Origin: Saccoglossus kowalevskii
Lineage: Eukaryota > Hemichordata > Enteropneusta > Harrimaniidae
NCBI RefSeq assembly: GCF_000003605.2
Contig: NW_003146115.1
Coordinates: forward strand, 1 to 29,376
Length of the DNA: 29,376 nt
Direction: 5' to 3'
The notes beneath the pieces were generated by a model, which had not been told where the DNA came from, made no database searches, and was given only the letters and a program-made list of their open reading frames with translations. This document shows, piece after piece, positions 1 through 12,301 of the stretch; position 1 is the first letter of the stretch, and each line of letters starts with the position of its first letter. The translations under genes were made by a program, and so were the position numbers.

Positions 1-433
1 AATATTTTTGTAATTTTGGTAAAAAGTGATATTTCGACTTCTTGTTAAAACCAATAGTTCAATTGCTTGATATTACATATATAGGTACTACATGTGGACC
101 TCTCTCAGATTTGTTCATTTCGTGATGATGTCTTCAATTCTCTAATTTTGGTGAATATTTTTGTAATTTTTGGTAAAAAGTGATATTTTCGACTTCTTGT
201 TAAAAACCAAAGTTCAATTGCTTTGATATTACATATATAGATACTACATGTAGACCTTTCTCAGATTTGTTCATTTCGTGATGATATCTTCAATTCTCTA
301 ATTTTGGTGAATATTTTTGTCATTTTTGGTCGAAAGTGATATTTTCGACTTCTTGTTAAAAACTGTAAGTCAGATTGCTTTGATACTATTCATATTGTTC
401 ATTTTCTAATGATATCTTCTGTTCTTTAATTGA
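1..433. repeat. AT-rich ~155-bp tandem repeat, just under 3 copies
   Basis: Three successive copies begin with AATATTTTTGT at 1, 154 and 310, giving units of 153 and 156 bp and a third, shorter copy that fades at about 433. Shared landmarks are GTGATATTT(T)CGACTTCTTG, TTGATATTACATATATAG, TACTACATGT and CTCAGATTTGTTCATTTCGTG. The third copy lacks roughly 35 bases that include the ACATATATAG...CTACATGT part, and it is more diverged. The first copy differs from the second largely by one-base losses in T and A runs, which may be read error at the window or contig edge. I see no open frame of useful length on either strand. The repeat is unrelated in sequence to the 38-bp array to its right, and it probably continues to the left of the window. 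I do not recognise a named family. Confidence 0.9.
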
Positions 434-570
434 AATGTGCCTTGCTAACAGCGGAGCTATCTCAGCCGATAGGCTGCTTGTCCAATATTTTGCATTGTAT
501 TCCAAATGAACTCAAAAACCAATTGTATTGAAAATGCTGAATTGTTTGAGTTATGGATATTTTTGTAATA
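434..570. other. Non-repetitive joint between two repeat families
   Basis: This is the only left-side stretch that is not tandemly repeated. It holds an imperfect hairpin, AGCTATC (455-461) against GATAGGCT (468-475), seven pairs with one bulged G. Further right are short pieces that resemble the 38-bp unit: GCATTGTATT near 492, AATGAACTC near 507, ATTGTATTGA near 522, and AATTGTTTGAG near 540. They are out of the 38-bp phase. They may be decayed or ancestral unit fragments, or chance in AT-rich DNA. No gene is supported. Confidence 0.55.
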
Positions 571-1400
571 ATTGTGTTCAGGTGAGCTGGGTTTCAATCC
601 AGCAACTCATTGTGTTGACGTGAGCTGGGTTTCAATCCAGCAACTCATTGTATTGAGGTGAGCTGGGTTTCAATCCAGCAACTCATTGTGTTGACGTGAG
701 CTGGGTTTCAATCCAGCAACTCATTGTGTTGAGGTGAGCTGGGTTTCAATCCAGCAACTCATTGTGTTCAGGTGAGCTGGGTTTCAATCCAGCAACTCAT
801 TGTATTGAGGTGAGCTGGGTTTCAATCCAGCAACTCATTGTATTGAGGTGAGCTGGGTTTCAATCCAGCAACTCATTGTATTGAGGTGAGCTGGGTTTCA
901 ATCCAGTAACTCATTGTATTGAGGTGAGCTGGGTTTCAATCCAGCAACTCATTGTGTTCAGGTGAGCTGGGTTTCAATCCAGCAACTCATTGTATTGAGG
1001 TGAGCTGGGTTTCAATCCAGCAACTCATTGTGTTGAGGTGAGCTGGGTTTCAATCCAGCAACTCATTGTATTGAGGTGAGCTGGGTTTCAATCCAGCAAC
1101 TCATTGTGTTCAGGTGAGCTGGTTTCAATCCAGCAACTCATTGTATTGAGGTGAGCTGGGTTTCAATCCAGCAACTCATTGTGTTCAGGTGAGCTGGGTT
1201 TCAATCCAGCAACTCATTGTATTGAGGTGAGCTGGGTTTCAATCCAGCAACTCATTGTGTTGACGTGAGCTGGGTTTCAATCCAGCAACTCATTGTATTG
1301 AGGTGAGCTGGGTTTCAATCCAGCAACTCATTGTGTTGACGTGAGCTGGGTTTCAATCCAGCAACTCATTGTGTTCAGGTGAGCTGGGTTTCAATCCAGC
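571..1400 (+). repeat. Variant-rich left edge of the array
   Basis: The first 20 or so units mix TGTATTGAGG, TGTGTTCAGG and TGTGTTGACG endings in almost alternating order, and position 6 is always G. Four of the eleven GACG units seen in the whole array lie here (617, 693, 1262, 1338). The GAACTGG form, frequent further in, is not seen until about 1533. Such edge-specific variants are expected where homogenisation by unequal exchange is weakest. One unit near 1120 lacks a G in its GGG run. Confidence 0.7.
961..998 (+). repeat. Reference copy of the 38-bp unit, with its internal motifs
   Basis: This copy carries the commonest base at every site. By unit position: the join with the preceding unit reads GAG|GTGAGC, a 7 of 9 match to the metazoan 5' splice consensus MAG|GTRAGT (boundary after base 1). 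Bases 6-12 pair with 17-23 to give a hairpin of seven pairs including one G-T, with loop TTCA at 13-16. Bases 10-20, GGTTTCAATCC, resemble the RNA polymerase III B box GGTTCGANTCC with two differences in the core. Bases 12-22 end in CCAG, an acceptor-like segment. Bases 26-30, CTCAT, fit the YTNAY branch-site pattern. Composition is 10 G, 7 C, 12 T and 9 A, and the unit contains no CpG. The motifs are seen directly; none is shown to be used. Confidence 0.85.
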
Positions 1401-2061
1401 AACTCATTGTATTGAGGTGAGCTGGGTTTCAATCCAGCAACTCATTGTGTTGAGGTGAGCTGGGTTTCAATCCAGCAACTCATTGTATTGAGGTGAGCTG
1501 GGTTTCAATCCAGCAACTCATTGTATTGAGGTGAACTGGGTTTCAATCCAGCAACTCATTGTATTGAGGTGAGCTGGGTTTCAATCCAGCAACTCATTGT
1601 ATTGAGGTGAGCTGGGTTTCAATCCAGCAACTCATTGTATTGAGGTGAACTGGGTTTCAATCCAGCAACTCATTGTATTGAGGTGAGCTGGGTTTCAATC
1701 CAGTAACTCATTGTATTGAGGTGAGCTGGGTTTCAATCCAGCAACTCATTGTATTGAGGTGAGCTGGGTTTCAATCCAGTAACTCATTGTATTGAGGTGA
1801 GCTGTGTTTCAATCCAGCAACTCATTGTGTTCAGGTGAGCTGGGTTTCAATCCAGCAACTCATTGTATTGAGGTGAACTGGGTTTCAATCCAGCAACTCA
1901 TTGTATTGAGGTGAGCTGGGTTTCAATCCAGTAACTCATTGTATTGAGGTGAGCTGGGTTTCAATCCAGCAACTCATTGTATTGAGGTGAACTGGGTTTC
2001 AATCCAGCAACTCATTGTATTGAGGTGAGCTGGGTTTCAATCCAGCAACTCATTGTATTGA

Positions 2062-2590
2062 GGTGAACTGGGTTTCAATCCAGCAACTCATTGTATTGAG
2101 GTGAACTGGGTTTCAATCCAGCAACTCATTGTATTGAGGTGAACTGGGTTTCAATCCAGCAACTCATTGTATTGAGGTGAACTGGGTTTCAATCCAGCAA
2201 CTCATTGTATTGAGGTGAACTGGGTTTCAATCCAGTAACTCATTGTATTGAGGTGAGCTGGGTTTCAATCCAGCAACTCATTGTATTGAGGTGAGCTGGG
2301 TTTCAATCCAGCAACTCATTGTATTGAGGTGAGCTGGGTTTCAATCCAGCAACTCATTGTATTGAGGTGAGCTGGGTTTCAATCCAGTAACTCATTGTAT
2401 TGAGGTGAACTGGGTTTCAATCCAGCAACTCATTGTATTGAGATGAGCTGGGTTTCAATCCAGTAACTCATTGTATTGAGGTGAGCTGGGTTTCAATCCA
2501 GTAACTCATTGTATTGAGGTGAACTGGGTTTCAATCCAGCAACTCATTGTATTGAGATGAGCTGGGTATTCAATCCAGCAACTCATTGTA
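2062..2590 (+). repeat. Barcode block A (first of three copies)
   Basis: From unit 2214 the order of variants at positions 6 and 23 is: A/T, three G/C units, G/T, A/C, GATGAG with T, G/T, A/C, GATGAG. The same order is found from 9307 and from 16945. It is preceded by four GAACTGG units (2062-2213). The last unit (from 2556) has a private GGGTATTCAATCC insertion. This is a higher-order duplication inside the array. Confidence 0.8.
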
Positions 2591-4200
2591 TTGAGGTGAG
2601 CTGGGTTTCAATCCAGCAACTCATTGTGTTGAGGTGAACTGGGTTTCAATCCAGCAACTCATTGTGTTCAGGTGAGCTGGGTTTCAATCCAGCAACTCAT
2701 TGTATTGAGGTGAGCTGGGTTTCAATCCAGCAACTCATTGTGTTGAGGTGAGCTGGGTTTCAATCCAGCAACTCATTGTATTGAGGTGAACTGGGTTTCA
2801 ATCCAGCAACTCATTGTATTGAGGTGAACTGGGTTTCAATCCAGCAACTCATTGTATTGAGGTGAACTGGGTTTCAATCCAGCAACTCATTGTATTCAGG
2901 TGAGCTGGGTTTCAATCCAGCAACTCATTGTATTGAGGTGAGCTGGGTTTCAATCCAGCAACTCATTGTGTTCAGGTGAGCTGGGTTTCAATCCAGCAAC
3001 TCATTGTATTGAGGTGAGCTGGGTTTCAATCCAGCAACTCATTGTATTGAGGTGAGCTGGGTTTCAATCCAGCAACTCATTGTATTGAGGTGAACTGGGT
3101 TTCAATCCAGCAACTCATTGTATTGAGGTGAACTGGGTTTCAATCCAGCAACTCATTGTATTGAGGTGAACTGGGTTTCAATCCAGCAACTCATTGTATT
3201 GAGGTGAGCTGGGTTTCAATCCAGCAACTCATTGTATTGAGGTGAACTGGGTTTCAATCCAGCAACTCATTGTATTGAGGTGAACTGGGTTTCAATCCAG
3301 CAACTCATTGTATGGAGGTGAGCTGGGTTTCAATCCAGCAACTCATTGTATTGAGGTGAGCTGGGTTTCAATCCAGCAACTCATTGTGTTGAAGGTGAGC
3401 TGGGTTTCAATCCAGCAACTCATTGTGTTGAGGTGAGCTGGGTTTCAATCCAGCAACTCATTGTATTGAGGTGAACTGGGTTTCAATCCAGCAACTCATT
3501 GTGTTGAGGTGAACTGGGTTTCAATCCAGCAACTCATTGTGTTGAGGTGAGCTGGGTTTCAATCCAGCAACTCATTGTGTTGAGGTGAGCTGGGTTTCAA
3601 TCCAGCAACTCATTGTATTGAGGTGAGCTGGGTTTCAATCCAGCAACTCATTGTGTTGAGGTGAGCTGGGTTTCAATCCAGCAACTCATTGTGTTCAGGT
3701 GAGCTGGGTTTCAATCCAGCAACTCATTGTATTGAGGTGAACTGGGTTTCAATCCAGCAACTCATTGTATTGAGGTGAGCTGGGTTTCAATCCAGCAACT
3801 CATTGTATTCAGGTGAGCTGGGTTTCAATCCAGCAACTCATTGTATTGAGGTGAACTGGGTTTCAATCCAGCAACTCATTGTGTTGAGGTGAGCTGGGTT
3901 TCAATCCAGCAACTCATTGTGTTGAGGTGAGCTGGGTTTCAATCCAGCAACTCATTGTATTGAGGTGAGCTGGGTTTCAATCCAGCAACTCATTGTATTG
4001 AGGTGAGCTGGGTTTCAATCCAGCAACTCATTGTATTGAGGTGAGCTGGGTTTCAATCCAGCAACTCATTGTATTGAGGTGAGCTGGGTTTCAATCCAGC
4101 AACTCATTGTATTGAGGTGAGCTGGGTTTCAATCCAGCAACTCATTGTATTGAGGTGAGCTGGGTTTCAATCCAGCAACTCATTGTATTGAGGTGAGCTG

Positions 4201-4335
4201 GGTTTCATCCAGCAACTCATTGTATTGAGGTGAGCTGGGTTTCATCCAGCACTCATGTATGAGGTGAGCTGGGTTTCATCCAGCACTCATGTGTGAGTGA
4301 GCTGGGTTTCAATCCAGCAACTCATTGTATTGAGT
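4201..4335 (+). repeat. Degraded patch of units with doubled letters collapsed
   Basis: Consecutive units lose one base at CAATCC (to CATCC), CAACTC (to CACTC), CATTG (to CATG), TATTGA (to TATGA) and GAGGTG (to GAGTG), while order and all other letters are unchanged. Only homopolymers shrink. Similar patches are at 4451-4512, 20473-20515, 23579-23702, 25226-25312 and 26427-26604. I read this as consensus error in long-read sequence rather than real mutation. Confidence 0.75.
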
Positions 4336-7244
4336 GAGCTGGGTTTCAATCCAGCAACTCATTGTATTGAGGTGAGCTGGGTTTCAATCCAGCAACTCAT
4401 TGTATTGAGGTGAACTGGGTTTCAATCCAGCAACTCATTGTATTGAGGTGAACTGGGTTCAATCCAGCAACTCATTGTATCAGGTGAGCTGGGTTTCAAT
4501 CCAGCAACTCATGTATTGAGGTGAGCTGGGTTTCAATCCAGCAACTCATTGTATTGAGGTGAGCTGGGTTTCAATCCAGCAACTCATTGTATTGAGGTGA
4601 GCTGGGTTTCAATCCAGCAACTCATTGTATTGAGGTGAACTGGGTTTCAATCCAGCAACTCATTGTATTGAGATGAGCTGGGTTTCAATCCAGCAACTCA
4701 TTGTGTTGAGGTGAGCTGGGTTTCAATCCAGCAACTCATTGTATTGAGGTGAGCTGGGTTTCAATCCAGCAACTCATTGTATTGAGGTGAGCTGGGTTTC
4801 AATCCAGCAACTCATTGTGTTGAGGTGAACTGGGTTTCAATCCAGCAACTCATTGTATTGAGGTGAGCTGGGTTTCAATCCAGCAACTCATTGTGTTCAG
4901 GTGAGCTGGGTTTCAATCCAGCAACTCATTGTATTGAGGTGAGCTGGGTTTCAATCCAGCAACTCATTGTGTTGACGTGAGCTGGGTTTCAATCCAGCAA
5001 CTCATTGTGTTCAGGTGAGCTGGGTTTCAATCCAGCAACTCATTGTATTGAGGTGAGCTGGGTTTCAATCCAGCAACTCATTGTGTTGAGGTGAGCTGGG
5101 TTTCAATCCAGCAACTCATTGTATTGAGGTGAGCTGGGTTTCAATCCAGCAACTCATTGTATTGAGGTGAACTGGGTTTCAATCCAGCAACTCATTGTAT
5201 TGAGGTGAGCTGGGTTTCAATCCAGCAACTCATTGTGTTGACGTGAGCTGGGTTTCAATCCAGCAACTCATTGTATTGAGGTGAGCTGGGTTTCAATCCA
5301 GCAACTCATTGTATTGAGGTGAGCTGGGTTTCAATCCAGCAACTCATTGTGTTGACGTGAGCTGGGTTTCAATCCAGCAACTCATTGTGTTGACGTGAGC
5401 TGGGTTTCAATCCAGCAACTCATTGTGTTGACGTGAGCTGGGTTTCAATCCAGCAACTCATTGTGTTGACGTGAGCTGGGTTTCAATCCAGCAACTCATT
5501 GTATTGAGGTGAGCTGGGTTTCAATCCAGCAACTCATTGTATTGAGGTGAGCTGGGTTTCAATCCAGCAACTCATTGTATTGAGGTGAGCTGGGTTTCAA
5601 TCCAGCAACTCATTGTATTGAGGTGAGCTGGGTTTCAATCCAGCAACTCATTGTATTGAGGTGAACTGGGTTTCAATCCAGCAACTCATTGTATTGAGGT
5701 GAGCTGGGTTTCAATCCAGCAACTCATTGTGTTGAGGTGAACTGGGTTTCAATCCAGCAACTCATTGTGTTCAGGTGAGCTGGGTTTCAATCCAGCAACT
5801 CATTGTATTGAGGTGAGCTGGGTTTCAATCCAGCAACTCATTGTGTTGAGGTGAGCTGGGTTTCAATCCAGCAACTCATTGTATTGAGGTGAACTGGGTT
5901 TCAATCCAGCAACTCATTGTATTGAGGTGAACTGGGTTTCAATCCAGCAACTCATTGTATTGAGGTGAACTGGGTTTCAATCCAGCAACTCATTGTATTC
6001 AGGTGAGCTGGGTTTCAATCCAGCAACTCATTGTATTGAGGTGAGCTGGGTTTCAATCCAGCAACTCATTGTGTTCAGTGAGCTGGGTTTCAATCCAGCA
6101 ACTCATTGTATTGAGGTGAGCTGGGTTTCAATCCAGTAACTCATTGTATTGAGGTGAGCTGGGTTTCAATCCAGCAACTCATTGTATTGAGGTGAGCTGG
6201 GTTTCAATCCAGCAACTCATTGTATTGAGGTGAACTGGGTTTCAATCCAGCAACTCATTGTATTCAGGTGAGCTGGGTTTCAATCCAGCAACTCATTGTA
6301 TTGAGGTGAGCTGGGTTTCAATCCAGCAACTCATTGTATTCAGGTGAGCTGGGTTTCAATCCAGCAACTCATTGTATTGAGGTGAGCTGGGTTTCAATCC
6401 AGCAACTCATTGTATTGAGGTGAACTGGGTTTCAATCCAGCAACTCATTGTATTCAGGTGAGCTGGGTTTCAATCCAGCAACTCATTGTGTTGAGGTGAG
6501 CTGGGTTTCAATCCAGCAACTCATTGTATTGAGGTGAACTGGGTTTCAATCCAGCAACTCATTGTATTGAGGTGAGCTGGGTTTCAATCCAGCAACTCAT
6601 TGTATTGAGGTGAGCTGGGTTTCAATCCAGTAACTCATTGTATTGAGGTGAACTGGGTTTCAATCCAGCAACTCATTGTGTTGAGGTGAGCTGGGTTTCA
6701 ATCCAGCAACTCATTGTATTGAGGTGAGCTGGGTTTCAATCCAGCAACTCATTGTATTGAGGTGAGCTGGGTTTCAATCCAGCAACTCATTGTGTTGAGG
6801 TGAGCTGGGTTTCAATCCAGCAACTCATTGTATTGAGGTGAGCTGGGTTTCAATCCAGCAACTCATTGTATTGAGGTGAGCTGGGTTTCAATCCAGCAAC
6901 TCATTGTATTGAGGTGAGCTGGGTTTCAATCCAGTAACTCATTGTATGGAGGTGAGCTGGGTTTCAATCCAGCAACTCATTGTATTGAGGTGAGCTGGGT
7001 TTCAATCCAGCAACTCATTGTATTGAGGTGAGCTGGGTTTCAATCCAGCAACTCATTGTATTGAGGTGAGCTGGGTTTCAATCCAGCAACTCATTGTATT
7101 GAGGTGAGCTGGGTTTCAATCCAGCAACTCATTGTATTGAGGTGAGCTGGGTTTCAATCCAGCAACTCATTGTATTGAGGTGAGCTGGGTTTCAATCCAG
7201 CAACTCATTGTATTGAGGTGAGCTGGGTTTCAATCCAGCAACTC

Positions 7245-7349
7245 ATTGTGTTGAGGTGAGCTGGGTTTCAATCCAGCAACTCATTGTGTTCAGGTGAGCT
7301 GTGTTTCAATCCAGCAACTCATTGTATTGAGGTGAGCTGTGTTTCAATC
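7245..7349 (+). repeat. GCTGTGT doublet, duplicated at 20659-20763
   Basis: Two consecutive units have GCTGTGTTTC instead of GCTGGGTTTC (7298 and 7336). They are preceded by a TGTGTTGAGG unit and a TGTGTTCAGG unit. The same four-unit string occurs with GCTGTG at 20712 and 20750, an offset of 13414 bases, exactly 353 units. Single GCTGTG units also occur near 1801 and 11868. Confidence 0.8.
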
Positions 7350-7770
7350 CAGCAACTCATTGTATTGAGGTGAGCTGGGTTTCAATCCAGCAACTCATTG
7401 TATTGAGGTGAGCTGGGTTTCAATCCAGCAACTCATTGTATTGAGGTGAGCTGGGTTTCAATCCAGCAACTCATTGTATTGAGGTGAGCTGGGTTTCAAT
7501 CCAGCAACTCATTGTGTTGAGGTGAGCTGGGTTTCAATCCAGCAACTCATTGTATTGAGGTGAGCTGGGTTTCAATCCAGCAACTCATTGTATTAAGGTG
7601 AGCTGGGTTTCAATCCAGCAACTCATTGTATTAAGGTGAGCTGGGTTTCAATCCAGCAACTCATTGTGTTGAGGTGAGCTGGGTTTCAATCCAGCAACTC
7701 ATTGTATTGAGGTGAACTGGGTTTCAATCCAGCAACTCATTGTATTGAGGTGAGCTGGGTTTCAATCCAG
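7350..7770 (+). repeat. Duplicated block marked by a TATTAAGG pair (left copy)
   Basis: Two adjacent units carry the rare TATTAAGG ending (7591 and 7629). The same pair occurs at 16331 and 16369, exactly 8740 bases (230 units) away. The surrounding variant order agrees over about 420 bases, until position 23 differs (C at 7771, T at 16511). Confidence 0.82.
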
Positions 7771-8888
7771 CAACTCATTGTATTGAGGTGAGCTGGGTTT
7801 CAATCCAGCAACTCATTGTATTGAGGTGAGCTGGGTTTCAATCCAGCAACTCATTGTGTTGAGGTGAGCTGGGTTTCAATCCAGCAACTCATTGTGTTGA
7901 GGTGAGCTGGGTTTCAATCCAGCAACTCATTGTATTGAGGTGAGCTGGGTTTCAATCCAGCAACTCATTGTATTGAGGTGAGCTGGGTTTCAATCCAGCA
8001 ACTCATTGTATTGAGGTGAGCTGGGTTTCAATCCAGCAACTCATTGTATTGAGGTGAACTGGGTTTCAATCCAGCAACTCATTGTATTGAGGTGAGCTGG
8101 GTTTCAATCCAGCAACTCATTGTATTGAGGTGAACTGGGTTTCAATCCAGCAACTCATTGTATTGAGGTGAGCTGGGTTTCAATCCAGCAACTCATTGTA
8201 TTGAGATGAGCTGGGTTTCAATCCAGCAACTCATTGTATTGAGGTGAGCTGGGTTTCAATCCAGCAACTCATTGTATTGAGGTGAACTGGGTTTCAATCC
8301 AGCAACTCATTGTATTGAGGTGAGCTGGGTTTCAATCCAGCAACTCATTGTATTGAGATGAGCTGGGTTTCAATCCAGCAACTCATTGTATTGAGGTGAG
8401 CTGGGTTTCAATCCAGCAACTCATTGTATTGAGGTGAGCTGGGTTTCAATCCAGCAACTCATTGTATTGAGGTGAGCTGGGTTTCAATCCAGCAACTCAT
8501 TGTATTGAGGTGAGCTGGGTTTCAATCCAGCAACTCATTGTATTGAGATGAGCTGGGTTTCAATCCAGCAACTCATTGTATTGAGGTGAGCTGGGTTTCA
8601 ATCCAGCAACTCATTGTATTGAGGTGAACTGGGTTTCAATCCAGCAACTCATTGTATTGAGGTGAACTGGGTTTCAATCCAGCAACTCATTGTATTGAGG
8701 TGAACTGGGTTTCAATCCAGCAACTCATTGTATTGAGGTGAACTGGGTTTCAATCCAGCAACTCATTGTATTGAGGTGAACTGGGTTTCAATCCAGCAAC
8801 TCATTGTATTGAGGTGAGCTGGGTTTCAATCCAGCAACTCATTGTATTGAGGTGAGCTGGGTTTCAATCCAGCAACTCATTGTATTGA

Positions 8889-9686
8889 GGTGAGCTGGGT
8901 TTCAATCCAGTAACTCATTGTATTGAGGTGAGCTGGGTTTCAATCCAGCAACTCATTGTATTGAGGTGAGCTGGGTTTCAATCCAGTAACTCATTGCATT
9001 GAGGTGAGCTGGGTTTCAATCCAGCAACTCATTGTATTGAGGTGAACTGGGTTTCAATCCAGTAACTCATTGTATTGAGGTGAGCTGGGTTTCAATCCAG
9101 CAACTCATTGTATTGAGGTGAACTGGGTTTCAATCCAGCAACTCATTGTATTGAGGTGAGCTGGGTTTCAATCCAGCAACTCATTGTATTGAGGTGAACT
9201 GGGTTTCAATCCAGCAACTCATTGTATTGAGGTGAACTGGGTTTCAATCCAGCAACTCATTGTATTGAGGTGAACTGGGTTTCAATCCAGCAACTCATTG
9301 TATTGAGGTGAACTGGGTTTCAATCCAGTAACTCATTGTATTGAGGTGAGCTGGGTTTCAATCCAGCAACTCATTGTATTGAGGTGAGCTGGGTTTCAAT
9401 CCAGCAACTCATTGTATTGAGGTGAGCTGGGTTTCAATCCAGCAACTCATTGTATTGAGGTGAGCTGGGTTTCAATCCAGTAACTCATTGTATTGAGGTG
9501 AACTGGGTTTCAATCCAGCAACTCATTGTATTGAGATGAGCTGGGTTTCAATCCAGTAACTCATTGTATTGAGGTGAGCTGGGTTTCAATCCAGTAACTC
9601 ATTGTATTGAGGTGAACTGGGTTTCAATCCAGCAACTCATTGTATTGAGATGAGCTGGGTTTCAATCCAGTAACTCATTGTATTGA
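8889..9686 (+). repeat. Barcode block B (copy of A and C)
   Basis: Units 8889 to 9649 follow the same variant order as 16489 to 17287. They share the alternating CAGTAAC units at the start, a run of GAACTGG units, and the GATGAG pair 114 bases apart (9535 and 9649). Block B has three GAACTGG units before the A/T unit where blocks A and C have four. The offset to block C is therefore 200 units at the left end (7600 bp) and 201 units at the right end (7638 bp). Confidence 0.8.
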
Positions 9687-10028
9687 GGTGAACTGGGTTT
9701 CAATCCAGCAACTCATTGTATTGAGGTGAGCTGGGTTTCAATCCAGTAACTCATTGTATTGAGGTGAACTGGGTTTCAATCCAGCAACTCATTGTATTGA
9801 GGTGAGCTGGGTTTCAATCCAGCAACTCATTGTATTGAGGTGAGCTGGGTTTCAATCCAGTAACTCATTGTATTGAGGTGAACTGGGTTTCAATCCAGCA
9901 ACTCATTGTATTGAGATGAGCTGGGTTTCAATCCAGTAACTCATTGTATTGAGGTGAGCTGGGTTTCAATCCAGTAACTCATTGTATTGAGGTGAACTGG
10001 GTTTCAATCCAGCAACTCATTGTATTGA
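9459..10028 (+). repeat. 10-unit (380-bp) local duplication
   Basis: The five-unit variant string in 9459-9648 (G/T, A/C, GATGAG with T, G/T, A/C) recurs in 9839-10028, exactly 380 bases or ten units away. This lies within the segment that is additional relative to block C, so it could be the expansion that produced the length difference. Confidence 0.75.
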
Positions 10029-12301
10029 GGTGAGCTGGGTTTCAATCCAGCAACTCATTGTATTGAGGTGAGCTGGGTTTCAATCCAGTAACTCATTGTA
10101 TTGAGGTGAACTGGGTTTCAATCCAGCAACTCATTGTATTGAGGTGAACTGGGTTTCAATCCAGCAACTCATTGTATTGAGGTGAGCTGGGTTTCAATCC
10201 AGCAACCTATTGTATTGAGGTGAACTGGGTTTCAATCCAGCAACTCATTGTATTGAGGTGAGCTGGGTTTCAATCCAGCAACTCATTGTATTGAGGTGAG
10301 CTGGGTTTCAATCCAGCAACTCATTGTATTGAGGTGAGCTGGGTTTCAATCCAGCAACTCATTGTATTGAGGTGAGCTGGGTTTCAATCCAGTAACTCAT
10401 TGTATTGAGGTGAGCTGGGTTTCAATCCAGCAACTCATTGTATTGAGGTGAGCTGGGTTTCAATCCAGCAACTCATTGTATTGAGGTGAACTGGGTTTCA
10501 ATCCAGCAACTCATTGTATTGAGGTGAGCTGGGTTTCAATCCAGCAACTCATTGTATTGAGGTGAGCTGGGTTTCAATCCAGCAACTCATTGTATTGAGG
10601 TGAGCTGGGTTTCAATCCAGCAACTCATTGTATTGAGGTGAGCTGGGTTTCAATCCAGCAACTCATTGTATTGAGGTGAGCTGGGTTTCAATCCAGCAAC
10701 TCATTGTATTGAGGTGAGCTGGGTTTCAATCCAGCAACTCATTGTATTGAGGTGAACTGGGTTTCAATCCAGCAACTCATTGTATTGAGGTGAGCTGGGT
10801 TTCAATCCAGCAACTCATTGTATTGAGGTGAACTGGGTTTCAATCCAGCAACTCATTGTATTGAGGTGAGCTGGGTTTCAATCCAGCAACTCATTGTATT
10901 GAGGTGAGCTGGGTTTCAATCCAGCAACTCATTGTATTGAGGTGAGCTGGGTTTCAATCCAGCAACTCATTGTATTGAGGTGAGCTGGGTTTCAATCCAG
11001 CAACTCATTGTATTGAGGTGAGCTGGGTTTCAATCCAGCAACTCATTGTATTGAGGTGAGCTGGGTTTCAATCCAGCAACTCATTGTATTGAGGTGAGCT
11101 GGGTTTCAATCCAGCAACTCATTGTATTGAGGTGAGCTGGGTTTCAATCCAGCAACTCATTGTATTGAGGTGAGCTGGGTTTCAATCCAGCAACTCATTG
11201 TATTGAGGTGAGCTGGGTTTCAATCCAGCAACTCATTGTATTGAGGTGAGCTGGGTTTCAATCCAGCAACTCATTGTATTGAGGTGAGCTGGGTTTCAAT
11301 CCAGTAACTCATTGTATTGAGGTGAGCTGGGTTTCAATCCAGTAACTCATTGTATTGAGGTGAACTGGGTTTCAATCCAGCAACTCATTGTATTGAGGTG
11401 AGCTGGGTTTCAATCCAGCAACTCATTGTATTGAGGTGAGCTGGGTTTCAATCCAGCAACTCATTGTGTTGAGGTGAGCTGGGTTTCAATCCAGCAACTC
11501 ATTGTATTGAGGTGAGCTGGGTTTCAATCCAGCAACTCATTGTATTGAGGTGAACTGGGTTTCAATCCAGCAACTCATTGTATTGAGGTGAGCTGGGTTT
11601 CAATCCAGCAACTCATTGTATTGAGGTGAGCTGGGTTTCAATCCAGCAACTCATTGTATTGAGGTGAGCTGGGTTTCAATCCAGCAACTCATTGTATTGA
11701 GGTGAGCTGGGTTTCAATCCAGCAACTCATTGTGTTGAGGTGAGCTGGGTTTCAATCCAGCAACTCATTGTGTTGAGGTGAGCTGGGTTTCAATCCAGCA
11801 ACTCATTGTATTGAGGTGAGCTGGGTTTCAATCCAGCAACTCATTGTGTTGAGGTGAGCTGTGTTTCAATCCAGCAACTCATTGTATTGAGGTGAGCTGG
11901 GTTTCAATCCAGCAACTCATTGTATTGAGGTGAGCTGGGTTTCAATCCAGCAACTCATTGTGTTGAGGTGAGCTGGGTTTCAATCCAGCAACTCATTGTG
12001 TTGAGGTGAGCTGGGTTTCAATCCAGCAACTCATTGTATTGAGGTGAGCTGGGTTTCAATCCAGCAACTCATTGTATTGAGGTGAACTGGGTTTCAATCC
12101 AGCAACTCATTGTGTTGAGGTGAGCTGGGTTTCAATCCAGCAACTCATTGTATTGAGGTGAGCTGGGTTTCAATCCAGCAACTCATTGTATTGAGGTGAG
12201 CTGGGTTTCAATCCAGCAACTCATTGTATTGAGGTGAACTGGGTTTCAATCCAGCAACTCATTGTGTTGAGGTGAACTGGGTTTCAATCCAGCAACTCAT
12301 T

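Noticed and set aside
1-433. LTR or terminal repeats of a mobile element
   Set aside because: The three copies are in direct tandem at about 155 bp with no intervening element, no TG...CA ends and no coding sequence between them.
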